Shown here in pieces: positions 19,021-27,407 of a stretch of DNA of 64,000 bases. The notes under the pieces are model-generated. The model searched no databases. It was not told the DNA's origin and saw only the letters and a program-made list of their open reading frames with translations. Source of the DNA: Pseudoflavitalea sp. G-6-1-2 (lineage in GTDB: Bacteria > Bacteroidota > Bacteroidia > Chitinophagales > Chitinophagaceae). How positions within the stretch are numbered: the stretch's first letter is position 1; each line of letters begins with the position of its first letter. The stretch covers positions 1,364,001 to 1,428,000 of the forward strand of contig NZ_JABBGB010000001.1 of assembly GCF_012927185.1 (NCBI RefSeq). The letters are read 5' to 3'. The translations under genes were made by a program, and so were the position numbers.

Positions 19021-19401
19021 ATGAATTTTCCTGCTAATCTTCGTTATACCAAAGACCATGAATGGGTTCTGCTTGAAGGAAATGTAGCCACAATTGGCAT
19101 CACTGAATTTGCTCAGCGCGAACTGGGCGATATCGTTTTCGTTGATATCCCTACTGTAGGCAAAAGCCTCGAAGCTGAGGAAGTATTCGGAACAGTAGAA
19201 GCTGTAAAAACAGTATCTGACCTGTTTCTGCCAGTAGCTGGTACCATCAATTCACAGAATGAAGAGCTGGAAGGTGAACCAGAACTGGTAAACACTGATC
19301 CATACGGAGACGGATGGATGATTAAAATGACCGTAAAGAACCCTGCAGACGTAGCTGGATTGCTCGATGCAGCGGCTTATACAAAGCTGGTGGGCGAATA
19401 A
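19021..19401 (+). CDS. gcvH: Glycine cleavage system H protein
   Basis: Lipoyl carrier of the glycine cleavage complex, shuttling the aminomethyl group between the P, T and L proteins. The protein has 126 residues. The lipoylation site is K63 in [18 protein letters not shown]. The full barrel-sandwich motifs are intact ([31 protein letters not shown]). It is single, with no gcvT or gcvP nearby, and ends at its own terminator. Confidence 0.96.
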   Translation: MNFPANLRYTKDHEWVLLEGNVATIGITEFAQRELGDIVFVDIPTVGKSLEAEEVFGTVEAVKTVSDLFLPVAGTINSQNEELEGEPELVNTDPYGDGWMIKMTVKNPADVAGLLDAAAYTKLVGE

Positions 19402-19429
19402 ATCCGGAAATAATCATATTTCGTATATA

Positions 19430-19460
19430 AAAGAGTGGTTTGCATATCCACTCTTTTTTT
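19430..19460 (+). terminator. Rho-independent terminator of gcvH
   Basis: AAGAGTGG (19431-19438) pairs with CCACTCTT (19448-19455), 9-nt loop, seven T. Confidence 0.85.
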
Positions 19461-19493
19461 ATTATATTGGGCTTGCTTAGCTGAAACTAATAC

Positions 19494-20042
19494 TTGCCCA
19501 CTACAAAAACATACACAGAGCAACAGCTCGTATCCTTGCTGAAAACCAGGGATAATCAGGCTTTTGGATATCTCTATGACCACTACTCAGGGGCATTATA
19601 CACCATTATAGTACAGATTCTCAGTGATGTTGAACTGGCGAACGATGTTCTTCAGGAAGTATTTATCAATATCTGGCGAAAGATCGATAGCTATGATCAT
19701 AACAAAGGACGCCTGTTCACCTGGATGCTGAACATCGCCAGGAACGCCTCTATCGACACACTACGTTCCAAAACCTATCAAAACGACCGCAAAAATCAAC
19801 CCATGCCCGGCATGGTTGATGAGCCGATGATGCCCGGACAAGCATCACACCTGAATATCGACAATATCGGGTTCAGGAAAGTATTGTCTCAGCTGAAAGA
19901 CGACCAGAGAATATTAATCGACTTAGCATATTTTAAAGGATATACGCACGAAGAGATTGCAACAATACAACAGATACCGTTGGGAACGGTAAAAACGCGT
20001 ATCAGGAATGCATTGATTCAATTACGGGAATTTTTAAAGTGA
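19494..20042 (+). CDS. ECF-type RNA polymerase sigma factor
   Basis: Extracytoplasmic-function sigma-70 factor of 182 residues. Region 2 (residues 15-85) reads NQAFGYLYDHYSGALYTII and DVLQEVFINIWRKID. Region 4 (residues 125-175) has a helix-turn-helix (GYTHEEIATIQQIPLGTVKTRI). The only start that keeps the complete region 2 is TTG at 19494, preceded in frame by a stop three codons away; TTG is a weak start and may lower expression. Its stop overlaps the start of the anti-sigma gene by 4 bp, the standard sigma/anti-sigma arrangement. Members of this class control envelope stress or transport genes; the targets here are unknown. Confidence 0.9.
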   Translation: MPTTKTYTEQQLVSLLKTRDNQAFGYLYDHYSGALYTIIVQILSDVELANDVLQEVFINIWRKIDSYDHNKGRLFTWMLNIARNASIDTLRSKTYQNDRKNQPMPGMVDEPMMPGQASHLNIDNIGFRKVLSQLKDDQRILIDLAYFKGYTHEEIATIQQIPLGTVKTRIRNALIQLREFLK

Positions 20043-20839
20043 ACATAAAGGAATACATAGACAGTGGAATCGTAGAGTATGTAGTACTCGGACTTGCCAA
20101 ACCGCAGGACAGGGCAGAGTTTGAACAACTCTGTATTACTTATCCTGAGTTGGTGCAGGCCCGTGAGGCATTCGAAGCGAAACTGGAGGATTTTTACATC
20201 CAACAGACGTCTACCATCGTATTACCCGCAGAGTTAAGGCTCAGATTTACAGAAGCAATGGAAAACTCTTCTATAAATCAAACACCAACTAAAGTTTTCG
20301 CTATGGAAAATTCGAACAGACCCCGGCGGACTAACTGGCTCGCCGTCGCATCCGTTATTCTGTTGATTGCATGTGCCTACTTTGCTTACCAGTTCTATTC
20401 TCAGAATGAAACCCTGAAGAAGGCCAACGCCGAACTCCAGCAAAAAGCTGATTCAACCGACGCTATCCTCCAGCAGATCATTGCAGAGCAGAAAGTATTC
20501 AAAGATTCGAACGTAACCGTTGTAAGCATGGAAGGAACCAAAGTGGCTCCCCGTTCTTCTGCCAACGTTTACTGGGATTCTACCAATTCGAGCGTATTCC
20601 TCGTAGTGAAGAATATGCCGAAACTTCCATCAGATCAGCAGTACCAGCTCTGGGCGCTCATCGATGGAAAACCCAAAGACCTGGGTGTATTCGATTCGGA
20701 ACAGGAAAAGCTGATTCTGAAGATGAAGGGCACTCAGAAAGCTGAAGCCTTTGCTATCACTATCGAGAAGAAGGGAGGTAATCCGTCGCCGACTCTTGAG
20801 AAGATGCAATCGCTTGGTAAAACAAAAGCGCCGTTATGA
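20039..20839 (+). CDS. Anti-sigma factor, RskA-like C-terminal domain
   Basis: Membrane-bound inhibitor of the upstream sigma factor. It has 266 residues and starts with GTG, overlapping the sigma stop as GTGA. Residues 1-95 are the cytoplasmic sigma-binding part, one membrane helix follows near residues 100-120 (WLAVASVILLIACAYFAY), then a coiled segment (NETLKKANAELQQKAD). The periplasmic C-terminus has the anti-sigma-K type fold (GTKVAPRSSANVYWDSTNSSVFLVV, QYQLWALIDGKPKDLGVF). It lacks a clear HxxxCxxC zinc motif, so it is not the classic ZAS type. Regulation is probably by coupled translation. Confidence 0.85.
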   Translation: MNIKEYIDSGIVEYVVLGLAKPQDRAEFEQLCITYPELVQAREAFEAKLEDFYIQQTSTIVLPAELRLRFTEAMENSSINQTPTKVFAMENSNRPRRTNWLAVASVILLIACAYFAYQFYSQNETLKKANAELQQKADSTDAILQQIIAEQKVFKDSNVTVVSMEGTKVAPRSSANVYWDSTNSSVFLVVKNMPKLPSDQQYQLWALIDGKPKDLGVFDSEQEKLILKMKGTQKAEAFAITIEKKGGNPSPTLEKMQSLGKTKAPL

Positions 20840-20873
20840 CGCCGCTGACCGCTTGATTGCAACGATGATATTT

Positions 20874-20904
20874 AAAAAAAAGATTCCTCCGGGAATCTTT
20901 TTTT
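20874..20904 (+). terminator. Terminator between the anti-sigma gene and the VanZ-like gene
   Basis: AGATTCC (20881-20887) pairs with GGAATCT (20892-20898), flanked by A-run and T-run so it could work in both directions. It argues against any start for the next gene upstream of 20905. Confidence 0.75.
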
Positions 20905-20945
20905 ATGTACACCTTTCAGTATCATTGTTGCAAACACCGCCCCCC

Positions 20946-21353
20946 GTGGAGATCAAACCTTTGTACTTGAAGAAAATTACCGAAAACCTGTTTGTGCCTC
21001 TTGCCTGGACCATCGCCGTTCAGGTGCTGCTCTGTCTCCCCGGTTCAACTATCAGCGGAATACCCGGGCCGAAAATCCCCCATTTCGACAAGTTTGTACA
21101 TTTCATCCTCTTTGGGGTGCTTGGCGTCCTTTGGAGCTATTATGCATGGGCTAAGAAAAAATCAGGACTGAATGTGGCGAAATGGTTTCGTCTCGTATTT
21201 CTCGCCGTAGTTGCCAATGGGATAGTGCTGGAGATAATTCAGTACTGCTTTATTCCGGACCGGAGCTTCGACTGGTGGGATATTCTGGCCGATACGGCAG
21301 GCGCCGCTGTGGCCTGGGCAATTTGCTATTTTAAGCTGCTGAAAATCAATTAA
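20946..21353 (+). CDS. VanZ-like membrane protein
   Basis: About 135 residues with four hydrophobic segments and the VanZ-family pattern: an Asp/His-containing PHFDKFVHFILFGVLG after the first helix and SFDWWDILADTAGAAVAW before the last. The GTG at 20946 is chosen because it lies after the terminator at 20874-20904; the frame is open further upstream, but that DNA overlaps the anti-sigma gene and the terminator. A TTG a few codons later is possible. VanZ relatives include teicoplanin resistance proteins, but most are of unknown function, so no resistance is implied. Confidence 0.75.
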   Translation: MEIKPLYLKKITENLFVPLAWTIAVQVLLCLPGSTISGIPGPKIPHFDKFVHFILFGVLGVLWSYYAWAKKKSGLNVAKWFRLVFLAVVANGIVLEIIQYCFIPDRSFDWWDILADTAGAAVAWAICYFKLLKIN

Positions 21354-21829
21354 GGCATCAACCCTCATAAAAAAAATTGGCCTCTGTAGAAACAGAGGCC
21401 GTAACCAAAACTAACTGCTTATGAGAAAATTGACTGCTTTATGTGAGTTTAAGAACTACTCATTTTTTATAACGCAAATCCAATGCCATTAGTATAACCT
21501 TCTCCGTTAAAGAAGGGTTAACCTCCTACTTATTCTGTTCTGCTGGATCTGCAAAGAGCGTTGTTCTTTTGACACCACAAAGGAACCAAGAGTAGCCGAT
21601 ATTTCCTCGGTTTCGAAGGTGTTTTTTCAAAATGTTAACAATCCATTCATTTTAAATGCGCCTGCATTTACTGGTTTTCCGTGATCTACGAACAGTGCTA
21701 CGATTAAAATAATATTAAACATCGGTAACAATGTGGTTTATACTGTCACCTTGTCTAAAAAAAATGGAGAAATGCCATACTGGTATGCATTTCTCCACTA
21801 TCACTAACCCGTAAACGAAAGGGTATTGT
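21354..21829. other. Gene-free stretch with a hairpin and a SusC-like leader fragment
   Basis: 476 bp without a convincing gene. A GGCCTCTG/CAGAGGCC hairpin (21379-21400) has A-run/T-run flanks and could end transcripts on the minus strand. Directly after it ACCAAAACT...ATGAGAAAATT (21405-21431) resembles the leader of the SusC gene at 30448. The 23-codon frame starting at 21421 stops at 21492 and has no TonB-receptor continuation. The remaining 260 bp up to the prfA terminator show nothing I can interpret. Confidence 0.5.
21757..21797 (-). terminator. Rho-independent terminator of prfA
   Basis: TGGAGAAATGC (21765-21775) pairs with GCATTTCTCCA (21787-21797); an inner ATAC/GTAT stem continues it. 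Eight T follow on the minus strand. Confidence 0.85.
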
Positions 21830-22894
21830 TTAATTCGGTTTGGTAAGCTTTTCTGCATTTTCAGCAAACTGCAATGCATCGATGAACTCCTGAATGCTGC
21901 CACTCAGTACATCGTCAAGATTATAAACGGTCATGCCTATACGATGATCCGTTACACGTCCCTGAGGGAAATTGTAGGTGCGGATCTTTGCACTTCTGTC
22001 GCCGGAACTTACGAGACTTTTTCTGTGACGGGCAATCTCATCTTCCTGCTTGCGCACTTCCTCTTCGTAGAGTTTGGTACGGAGCATCTGCATCGCTTTT
22101 TCGCGGTTGCCGAGCTGTGTACGCTCTGTCTGGCACATCACCACCGTTCCGGTAGGAAGGTGGGTAAGTATCACTTTGGTTTCTACCTTGTTTACGTTCT
22201 GTCCACCCGCACCACCGCTTCGCGCAGTTTCCATCTTCACATCACTGTCTTTCACTTCTACGTCTACTTCTTCTGCTTCCGGCATCACGGCTACCGTTGC
22301 AGCAGATGTGTGAACACGGCCAGATGCTTCCGTGTCGGGAACGCGCTGCACGCGGTGAACACCGCTCTCGAATTTCAGCGTGCCGTACACATCATCTCCG
22401 GTTACTTCTACCTGCACCTCTTTGTATCCGCCCACGGTTCCTTCTGTTTCGCTGAGTACGGCAGTTTTGAATCCGCGTTTTTCACAATAGCGAAGGTACA
22501 TGCGCACCAGGTCGCCGGCAAAGAGACTGGCTTCGTCGCCACCGGTACCTGCACGGATCTCCAGAATACAGTTCTTCTCGTCCTGCGGATCTTTTGGAAT
22601 CAGCAATTGACGTATATGTGCTTCCAGTTTTTCTTTCTTTTCTTCCAGTGCAGGCAGTTCTTCTTTTGCCAGCTCACGGAGTTCGGCATCATTGCCGTTC
22701 AGAGCGTCGCGATAGCTTTCAAGGTCGTTCAGCAGAGTAATGTACTCCGTGCGGGCCAGAACGATCTTTTCCAGACCCCTGTACTCCTTGCTGAGTTCCA
22801 TGAATTTCCGGTTATTGCTTACGATCTCAGGGTTGGTTAAGGCCACCCCCAGATTCTCAAACCGCGCAGCGATCGCTTCTAATTTGTCTAACAT
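21830..22894 (-). CDS. prfA: Peptide chain release factor 1
   Basis: Releases finished proteins at UAA and UAG codons. The protein has 354 residues from the ATG at 22894 ([16 protein letters not shown], the normal N-terminus); a longer frame upstream is not needed. The peptidyl-tRNA hydrolysis loop GGQ is present at about residues 229-231 ([16 protein letters not shown]). RF1 identity rather than RF2 rests on length and overall sequence, because RF2 would normally contain a frameshift and an SPF motif, neither of which is seen. It is divergent from the amidohydrolase gene, with a -7 box at 22946-22953. Confidence 0.95.
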   Translation of the reverse strand: MLDKLEAIAARFENLGVALTNPEIVSNNRKFMELSKEYRGLEKIVLARTEYITLLNDLESYRDALNGNDAELRELAKEELPALEEKKEKLEAHIRQLLIPKDPQDEKNCILEIRAGTGGDEASLFAGDLVRMYLRYCEKRGFKTAVLSETEGTVGGYKEVQVEVTGDDVYGTLKFESGVHRVQRVPDTEASGRVHTSAATVAVMPEAEEVDVEVKDSDVKMETARSGGAGGQNVNKVETKVILTHLPTGTVVMCQTERTQLGNREKAMQMLRTKLYEEEVRKQEDEIARHRKSLVSSGDRSAKIRTYNFPQGRVTDHRIGMTVYNLDDVLSGSIQEFIDALQFAENAEKLTKPN

Positions 22895-22945
22895 GATTAC
22901 ATTATTTTTACGCCCGGAATTGATTTCCTCCGGATGAAAGGACGG

Positions 22946-22953
22946 CAAAGTTA
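22946..22953 (-). promoter_or_regulatory. Candidate -7 box for prfA
   Basis: TAACTTTG on the minus strand, about 50 nt before the prfA start. No paired TTTG box at 19 nt. Confidence 0.35.
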
Positions 22954-22970
22954 ATCGATTCACCGTTTAT

Positions 22971-24164
22971 ATGGCTTACCGAAAATTCAAAGCAGACCAA
23001 TTATTTACGGGCAACCGCATGCTGGATGGCGGAGAAGTGCTGATAACCACAGAGCAAGGTTGGGTCGAAGACATTGTGCCCGCCTCCGAAGCCGGGGACG
23101 ATGTGCAGGTACTCAATGGCTTACTCAGTCCGGGTTTTGTAAATGCACATTGCCACCTCGAACTCAGCCATATGAAAGGCCGCATTCAACCGGGAACCGG
23201 CATGGTAGATTTTTTATTGGGGGTGATGAAACAACGGAACTTCCCGCAACCCGAAGTGCAATCCGCCGTATCCGCCGCTGCTGCCGATATGTGGAATGAT
23301 GGTATCGAAGCCGTAGGCGATATCTGCAATACCCCAGATACGATTTCTGAAAAAACAGACAGCCGCCTCCACTGGCATAATTTCATCGAAACGATGGGCT
23401 TCATTCCCGCTACTGCTGCACAACGTTTCGCTCATGCGAAATCTGTATTCGATCAGTTTGAAGCACAGCTTCCCGGCCATAACTCCATTGTGCCGCATGC
23501 GCCTTATTCTGTGTCGGCAGCATTGATGCAACTGATTGCCGATCATCCCGGCAACCAACTGCTGAGTCTGCATAATCAGGAGAGCGATGCAGAAGCACAA
23601 TTCTTACTCGATGGCACCGGCCCCATGACAAGACTCTACGGGTTTCTTGGAATAGATCTATCTTTTTATCAGCCTTCCGGCAAACAAAGTCCACAACTGA
23701 TATTGCCTGCATTGCATGCCAATCAGTCGATGATATTGGTGCATGATGTAAAAACTGGGGCCTCAGACCTGCAATGGATCACAGGTACCGGTCAATGGAA
23801 GAGTGATGCAACTGCACAATCAAATTTATTCTTCTGTCTTTGCCCTAATGCCAATCTCTATATCGGCAACGGTCTCCCTGATATCGACCTCCTGCGCACA
23901 AACAATGCTGCTGTTGTATTGGGTACGGACAGTCTCTCCTCCAATCACCAGTTAAGTATTCTGGAAGAAGTGAAAACCATCGCGCATCATTTTCCTCATA
24001 TTCCATTAGTAGAATTATTACAATGGGCTACGCTTAATGGCGCAAAAGCTTTACAGCTGGATGGTATCATCGGAAGTTTTGAGAAAGGAAAGAAACCGGG
24101 AGTGGTGCTGATCGAAAATTTGTCCGACGGCCTGAAAACCGCCTCAGCAAAGCGTTTGATCTGA
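22971..24164 (+). CDS. Amidohydrolase family protein (deaminase-like)
   Basis: The protein has 397 residues of the metal-dependent amidohydrolase fold. The first metal motif HxH lies at H60/H62 (VNAHCHLELSH), a central His in SLHNQESDAE near residue 203 and the late Asp in VVLGTDSLSSNH (D320) complete the site. The closest-looking subgroup is the cytosine/adenosine-type deaminases, including MTA/S-adenosylhomocysteine and aminofutalosine deaminases, which share GTDSL-SN. The substrate cannot be assigned from sequence alone. It is convergent with recO, separated by 9 bp. Confidence 0.85.
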   Translation: MAYRKFKADQLFTGNRMLDGGEVLITTEQGWVEDIVPASEAGDDVQVLNGLLSPGFVNAHCHLELSHMKGRIQPGTGMVDFLLGVMKQRNFPQPEVQSAVSAAAADMWNDGIEAVGDICNTPDTISEKTDSRLHWHNFIETMGFIPATAAQRFAHAKSVFDQFEAQLPGHNSIVPHAPYSVSAALMQLIADHPGNQLLSLHNQESDAEAQFLLDGTGPMTRLYGFLGIDLSFYQPSGKQSPQLILPALHANQSMILVHDVKTGASDLQWITGTGQWKSDATAQSNLFFCLCPNANLYIGNGLPDIDLLRTNNAAVVLGTDSLSSNHQLSILEEVKTIAHHFPHIPLVELLQWATLNGAKALQLDGIIGSFEKGKKPGVVLIENLSDGLKTASAKRLI

Positions 24165-24173
24165 TCCTTCGAT

Positions 24174-24914
24174 TTACGAAAGTACTTCCTGTAAAACCGG
24201 TAATGTTTTCAATGTTCCGAAATCAGGCACATGCAACACATAGAATGTCTGGAAGGCATGCAGCAATACCCTTCTTGTTTCCTGATTCAATGGAATCTGA
24301 TTCAGCTCTTCGGGGTGCATCACTTTCAGCAATTGTGAGGTGATGTAACTGTAAGGATTATCGAGAAAATGCGGATGCACCGGATGTTCGGATGTGAACT
24401 CTCCTTCCTGCAAATCGAGGTAATGCGCTTCGGACGTGTATTCGTCGTTCAGTCTGAAACCGTAGATGGTGGCAAGATGCAGTGCAAAGAAAAGCGGGAA
24501 GTTTCCGATGGCTTGTCCCTTCGCTTCATCGAGGTGAATGAATGCATCTTCAATAAAAAGATACAAATCCTGATTGGCCTCCGGCTGCTTCAACGTTTTC
24601 TGCAACAGCTCCACCATAAAGAGCGCTGCCGCATTCTTCATCACATCGAAAAAGATATTTTGATAGAGATGCGCCCAGCGATATTCTTTGATGCGTTGCA
24701 GGTTCTTCAGCTCATTGTGGTACACCTGCATGTCGAGCAATGCACCGGGCTGGAACATATTCGCTTTGCTGCTTCCTTTTTTGGAAGTGGTTCGTACTCC
24801 ATTCACGATATAACTCTGTGTTCCGAACAGCTCTGTGTAAATAGTTACAATCACGCTGGTTTCGCCATACTTCACCGACCGCAGCACAATGCCTTTTGTA
24901 TGATGAATAGTCAT
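24174..24914 (-). CDS. recO: DNA repair protein RecO
   Basis: Recombination mediator that helps RecR load RecA on gapped DNA. The protein has 246 residues. The N-terminal OB fold starts TKGIVLRSVKYGETSVIVTIYTELFG, followed by the helical domain (NIFFDVMKNAAALFMVELLQKTL). The four Cys of a zinc finger found in many RecO proteins are absent, as is common in Bacteroidota. It follows the PorZ-like gene by 6 bp and is probably cotranscribed with it. Confidence 0.92.
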   Translation of the reverse strand: MTIHHTKGIVLRSVKYGETSVIVTIYTELFGTQSYIVNGVRTTSKKGSSKANMFQPGALLDMQVYHNELKNLQRIKEYRWAHLYQNIFFDVMKNAAALFMVELLQKTLKQPEANQDLYLFIEDAFIHLDEAKGQAIGNFPLFFALHLATIYGFRLNDEYTSEAHYLDLQEGEFTSEHPVHPHFLDNPYSYITSQLLKVMHPEELNQIPLNQETRRVLLHAFQTFYVLHVPDFGTLKTLPVLQEVLS

Positions 24915-24920
24915 TGGGAC

Positions 24921-27224
24921 TTATTTTTTGATGAAAACAATTTTGGTGACCATTTGCTCCTTCTTGTTTTCATCGGTAACCAGTACAAGATATATGCCCG
25001 ATGAAACGGCACTGCCATTGTAGTGGCGGCCATTCCAGATGGCTTGTCCGCCCAATGCGCGGGTCTGGTGAACCAGTCTGCCGTCGGGTTCAGTGATCTT
25101 TACGATGGCATTGTTCACCAGTCCCCGGATAGCGATGCTGCCATTGTATCCGGGAGGAACGGGATTGGGAAATACGAGTACATTTTTATTGACTGATTCA
25201 CCTTCGGTAGCAGTGCTTCTGAACGAGCAGATGCCACTGGGGGTAGAGAAGAATGCTTCGCCGGAATTTCCGTCGATGGCAATCTGTTGAACATCGTTGT
25301 TCACGAGTGGACTATTGCCCGCATGAAATCTGAATATAGTTTTTGCACCGTCGGAGCTGATCAGCCAGACGCCGTTTTTTGTTCCGATCCATTTTCTGTC
25401 CGCTCCGTCAACGGCCATGGATTGTACCTGCTCATCACGGAAAAGGTAGCCTGCGAAATTATCCGATTGAACTACAGGAAGGATGGCTTCGCATCCGGTA
25501 TTGGTGGTGGCATCCTGCGGACATTGAATAATGCCGATTCCTTTTGATGTGCCTGCCCAGATGAATCCGCTCTTGTCTTTGGCGATGCTGAGCACATTGT
25601 TGTCGGGCAGATTGCCATTGCCACGACCAACGCGGTACCATTTCCATTGATCATCTGCCGGGTTGTCGATATTGTTCCCGTAAGAGAAACAGAAGAGCCC
25701 GTTGCCTTTGGGAGCGATGATCCAGATCTGATTGTAATCGTCTGCAATCAGCTGCCCCACTGCGTTTTCGCCAACAGGGAACGGAATGGTGAACGACTTC
25801 CAGCTGCCATCCGCTTTTTTCACCAGCAGTTCTCCCGGAGCTCCGTAGTTGCCGGCCCAGAGATTGCCGGAGGCATCGAAACAGAGTCCGCTTACGCGAT
25901 AGCTTTCTGTGGCGAAGTAAGCAGGCTGAATGGGCGACTGCTGTTTGAGAACAGAGAGAGGTTGCTTGTCGCCGAAGTGCAGCAGGCCATCATCGAACGA
26001 TCCTCCCCACACCGACTGATCTTTCGGATCGATAGCGATTGCGATAATATCATTGATGCTGTCCGGAAGATTTCCCGCAGCAGCATTGTAATTGGTCCAT
26101 GTATTGTCGCTGAAACGATAAAGGCCGTTGCGGTTGCCCAATGGTTCCCATTGCGAACTCACGCTGCCGGCGGCTACCCATAATGTATTGTTCTGCACCT
26201 GCATGGCTCCGGTAGCGATCGAAGCCGGTGATGCAGGAACATACAATTCAAAGGATGATGGATTCGATGCTGCACTTAATCCATGCACTTCATCTGCGAT
26301 CCAGTATTGTTGTTTTGAATAGATGGCCTGCAAAGGAGCAGAGATAAAATCAGCTTGCTGCAAAGTGGTTTCTACAGTGCCCGATTGATCGAGCACGAGC
26401 ACTCTTGCCGACGCTCCGTTTGTTTCGCTGAGCAGAAGTTTGTTCTCTGAAACCCTTGCCTGACGGATATTCCAGCCATCCTGCCAGAAAAGATTCCAGC
26501 TGTTGTTCTTCCAGATGAACAATTGATTATTCTGCTGCGCAATCAGCTGATTGTTGAGTATGTTCACAGATTGAACAGGGCCTGCAGGTAATCCATCCTT
26601 CCCTGATAACAATTCCCAGTTTCTGTAATCGGCGGGATTGGCGCCGTTTACGGGTGCGCGTTTCAAGCCTTGTTCTGTGGATGCATAATAATAGGAAGCA
26701 TCAGTAATGGTGTTGAATACACTGATCTTTTCTCCGTTGTTACCGATGATCCAGGTATCGCTCACCTGATGTTTTGCAAGATCGAGTACAATGATGCCCA
26801 AGCCGGTGCTGAGCCAGGCTTTCTGCTGTTTCACAAAAATATGATGGATGCTTCTGTTGCCTGAGACAGAGGAGTTCTTAATGTCGGGAATATTCTTCAC
26901 CACATTGCCGCGGAGCACATCGATATTGCTGCTGTTGTAGGCGATCACCAGCTGATCTCCTGTTTCATCGGCTCCGATAGCGCTGACGCCGGTTTCGGTG
27001 AGACCGCTGATGCGGCTGAACCGCTCGATGGATTTATCTGAAAGATCAACGGAAAAAACGCTGAAACCAGTTGCACACCAGATAGTGGATTGCTGTGCCG
27101 TTACGGCGATTGCCCGGTGGTATGGGAGGTGATCTCTCCATTGTCCCACCGGTTGAAGCTGCGCAACAACAGTGGAATGAATAAGCAGGTAAAGGATTCC
27201 CAATAAGGGTTGCCGGCATGTCAT
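24921..27224 (-). CDS. porZ: PorZ-like type IX secretion protein with beta-propellers and sorting domain
   Basis: The protein has 767 residues from the ATG at 27224, chosen because a signal peptide follows (CRQPLLGILYLLIHSTVVAQ). The mature N-terminus GQWRDHLPYHRAIAVTAQQ and the many short beta-propeller blades (NNLPDNNVLSIAKDKSGFIWAGTSKGIGI-like units) match PorZ, a surface protein of the type IX secretion attachment complex. Residues about 680-767 are a type A C-terminal sorting domain (VFPNPVPPGYNGSIAI, SSGIYLVLVTDENKKEQMVTKIVFIKK). Length and domain order fit PorZ of Porphyromonas. A general two-component-propeller protein with a sorting domain is the alternative. Operon with recO. Confidence 0.78.
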   Translation of the reverse strand: MTCRQPLLGILYLLIHSTVVAQLQPVGQWRDHLPYHRAIAVTAQQSTIWCATGFSVFSVDLSDKSIERFSRISGLTETGVSAIGADETGDQLVIAYNSSNIDVLRGNVVKNIPDIKNSSVSGNRSIHHIFVKQQKAWLSTGLGIIVLDLAKHQVSDTWIIGNNGEKISVFNTITDASYYYASTEQGLKRAPVNGANPADYRNWELLSGKDGLPAGPVQSVNILNNQLIAQQNNQLFIWKNNSWNLFWQDGWNIRQARVSENKLLLSETNGASARVLVLDQSGTVETTLQQADFISAPLQAIYSKQQYWIADEVHGLSAASNPSSFELYVPASPASIATGAMQVQNNTLWVAAGSVSSQWEPLGNRNGLYRFSDNTWTNYNAAAGNLPDSINDIIAIAIDPKDQSVWGGSFDDGLLHFGDKQPLSVLKQQSPIQPAYFATESYRVSGLCFDASGNLWAGNYGAPGELLVKKADGSWKSFTIPFPVGENAVGQLIADDYNQIWIIAPKGNGLFCFSYGNNIDNPADDQWKWYRVGRGNGNLPDNNVLSIAKDKSGFIWAGTSKGIGIIQCPQDATTNTGCEAILPVVQSDNFAGYLFRDEQVQSMAVDGADRKWIGTKNGVWLISSDGAKTIFRFHAGNSPLVNNDVQQIAIDGNSGEAFFSTPSGICSFRSTATEGESVNKNVLVFPNPVPPGYNGSIAIRGLVNNAIVKITEPDGRLVHQTRALGGQAIWNGRHYNGSAVSSGIYLVLVTDENKKEQMVTKIVFIKK

Positions 27225-27407
27225 AGTCAAAAATACAAAGGAAAAGAGCAAACCCATAGCGGCAGGGTAGCATTTGTTGCTTTGGAAATCCGGGGGTGTG
27301 TGGTGGCAACGCCCGGCGTAATGCTGTCTGAATCAATTCTTCTTTGCGAATCTCACAATATTGGTTTTCTTTGTCCCGGCTTAATTTATCTCATAAAAAT
27401 CTTTTCT

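Noticed and set aside
20751-20945. N-terminal extension of the VanZ-like protein
   Set aside because: It would overlap the anti-sigma gene and read through the terminator at 20874-20904; the residues are Arg-rich and unlike a membrane protein start.
21944-22840. 298-codon open frame opposite prfA
   Set aside because: Antisense shadow, Phe- and His-rich, no recognisable fold.
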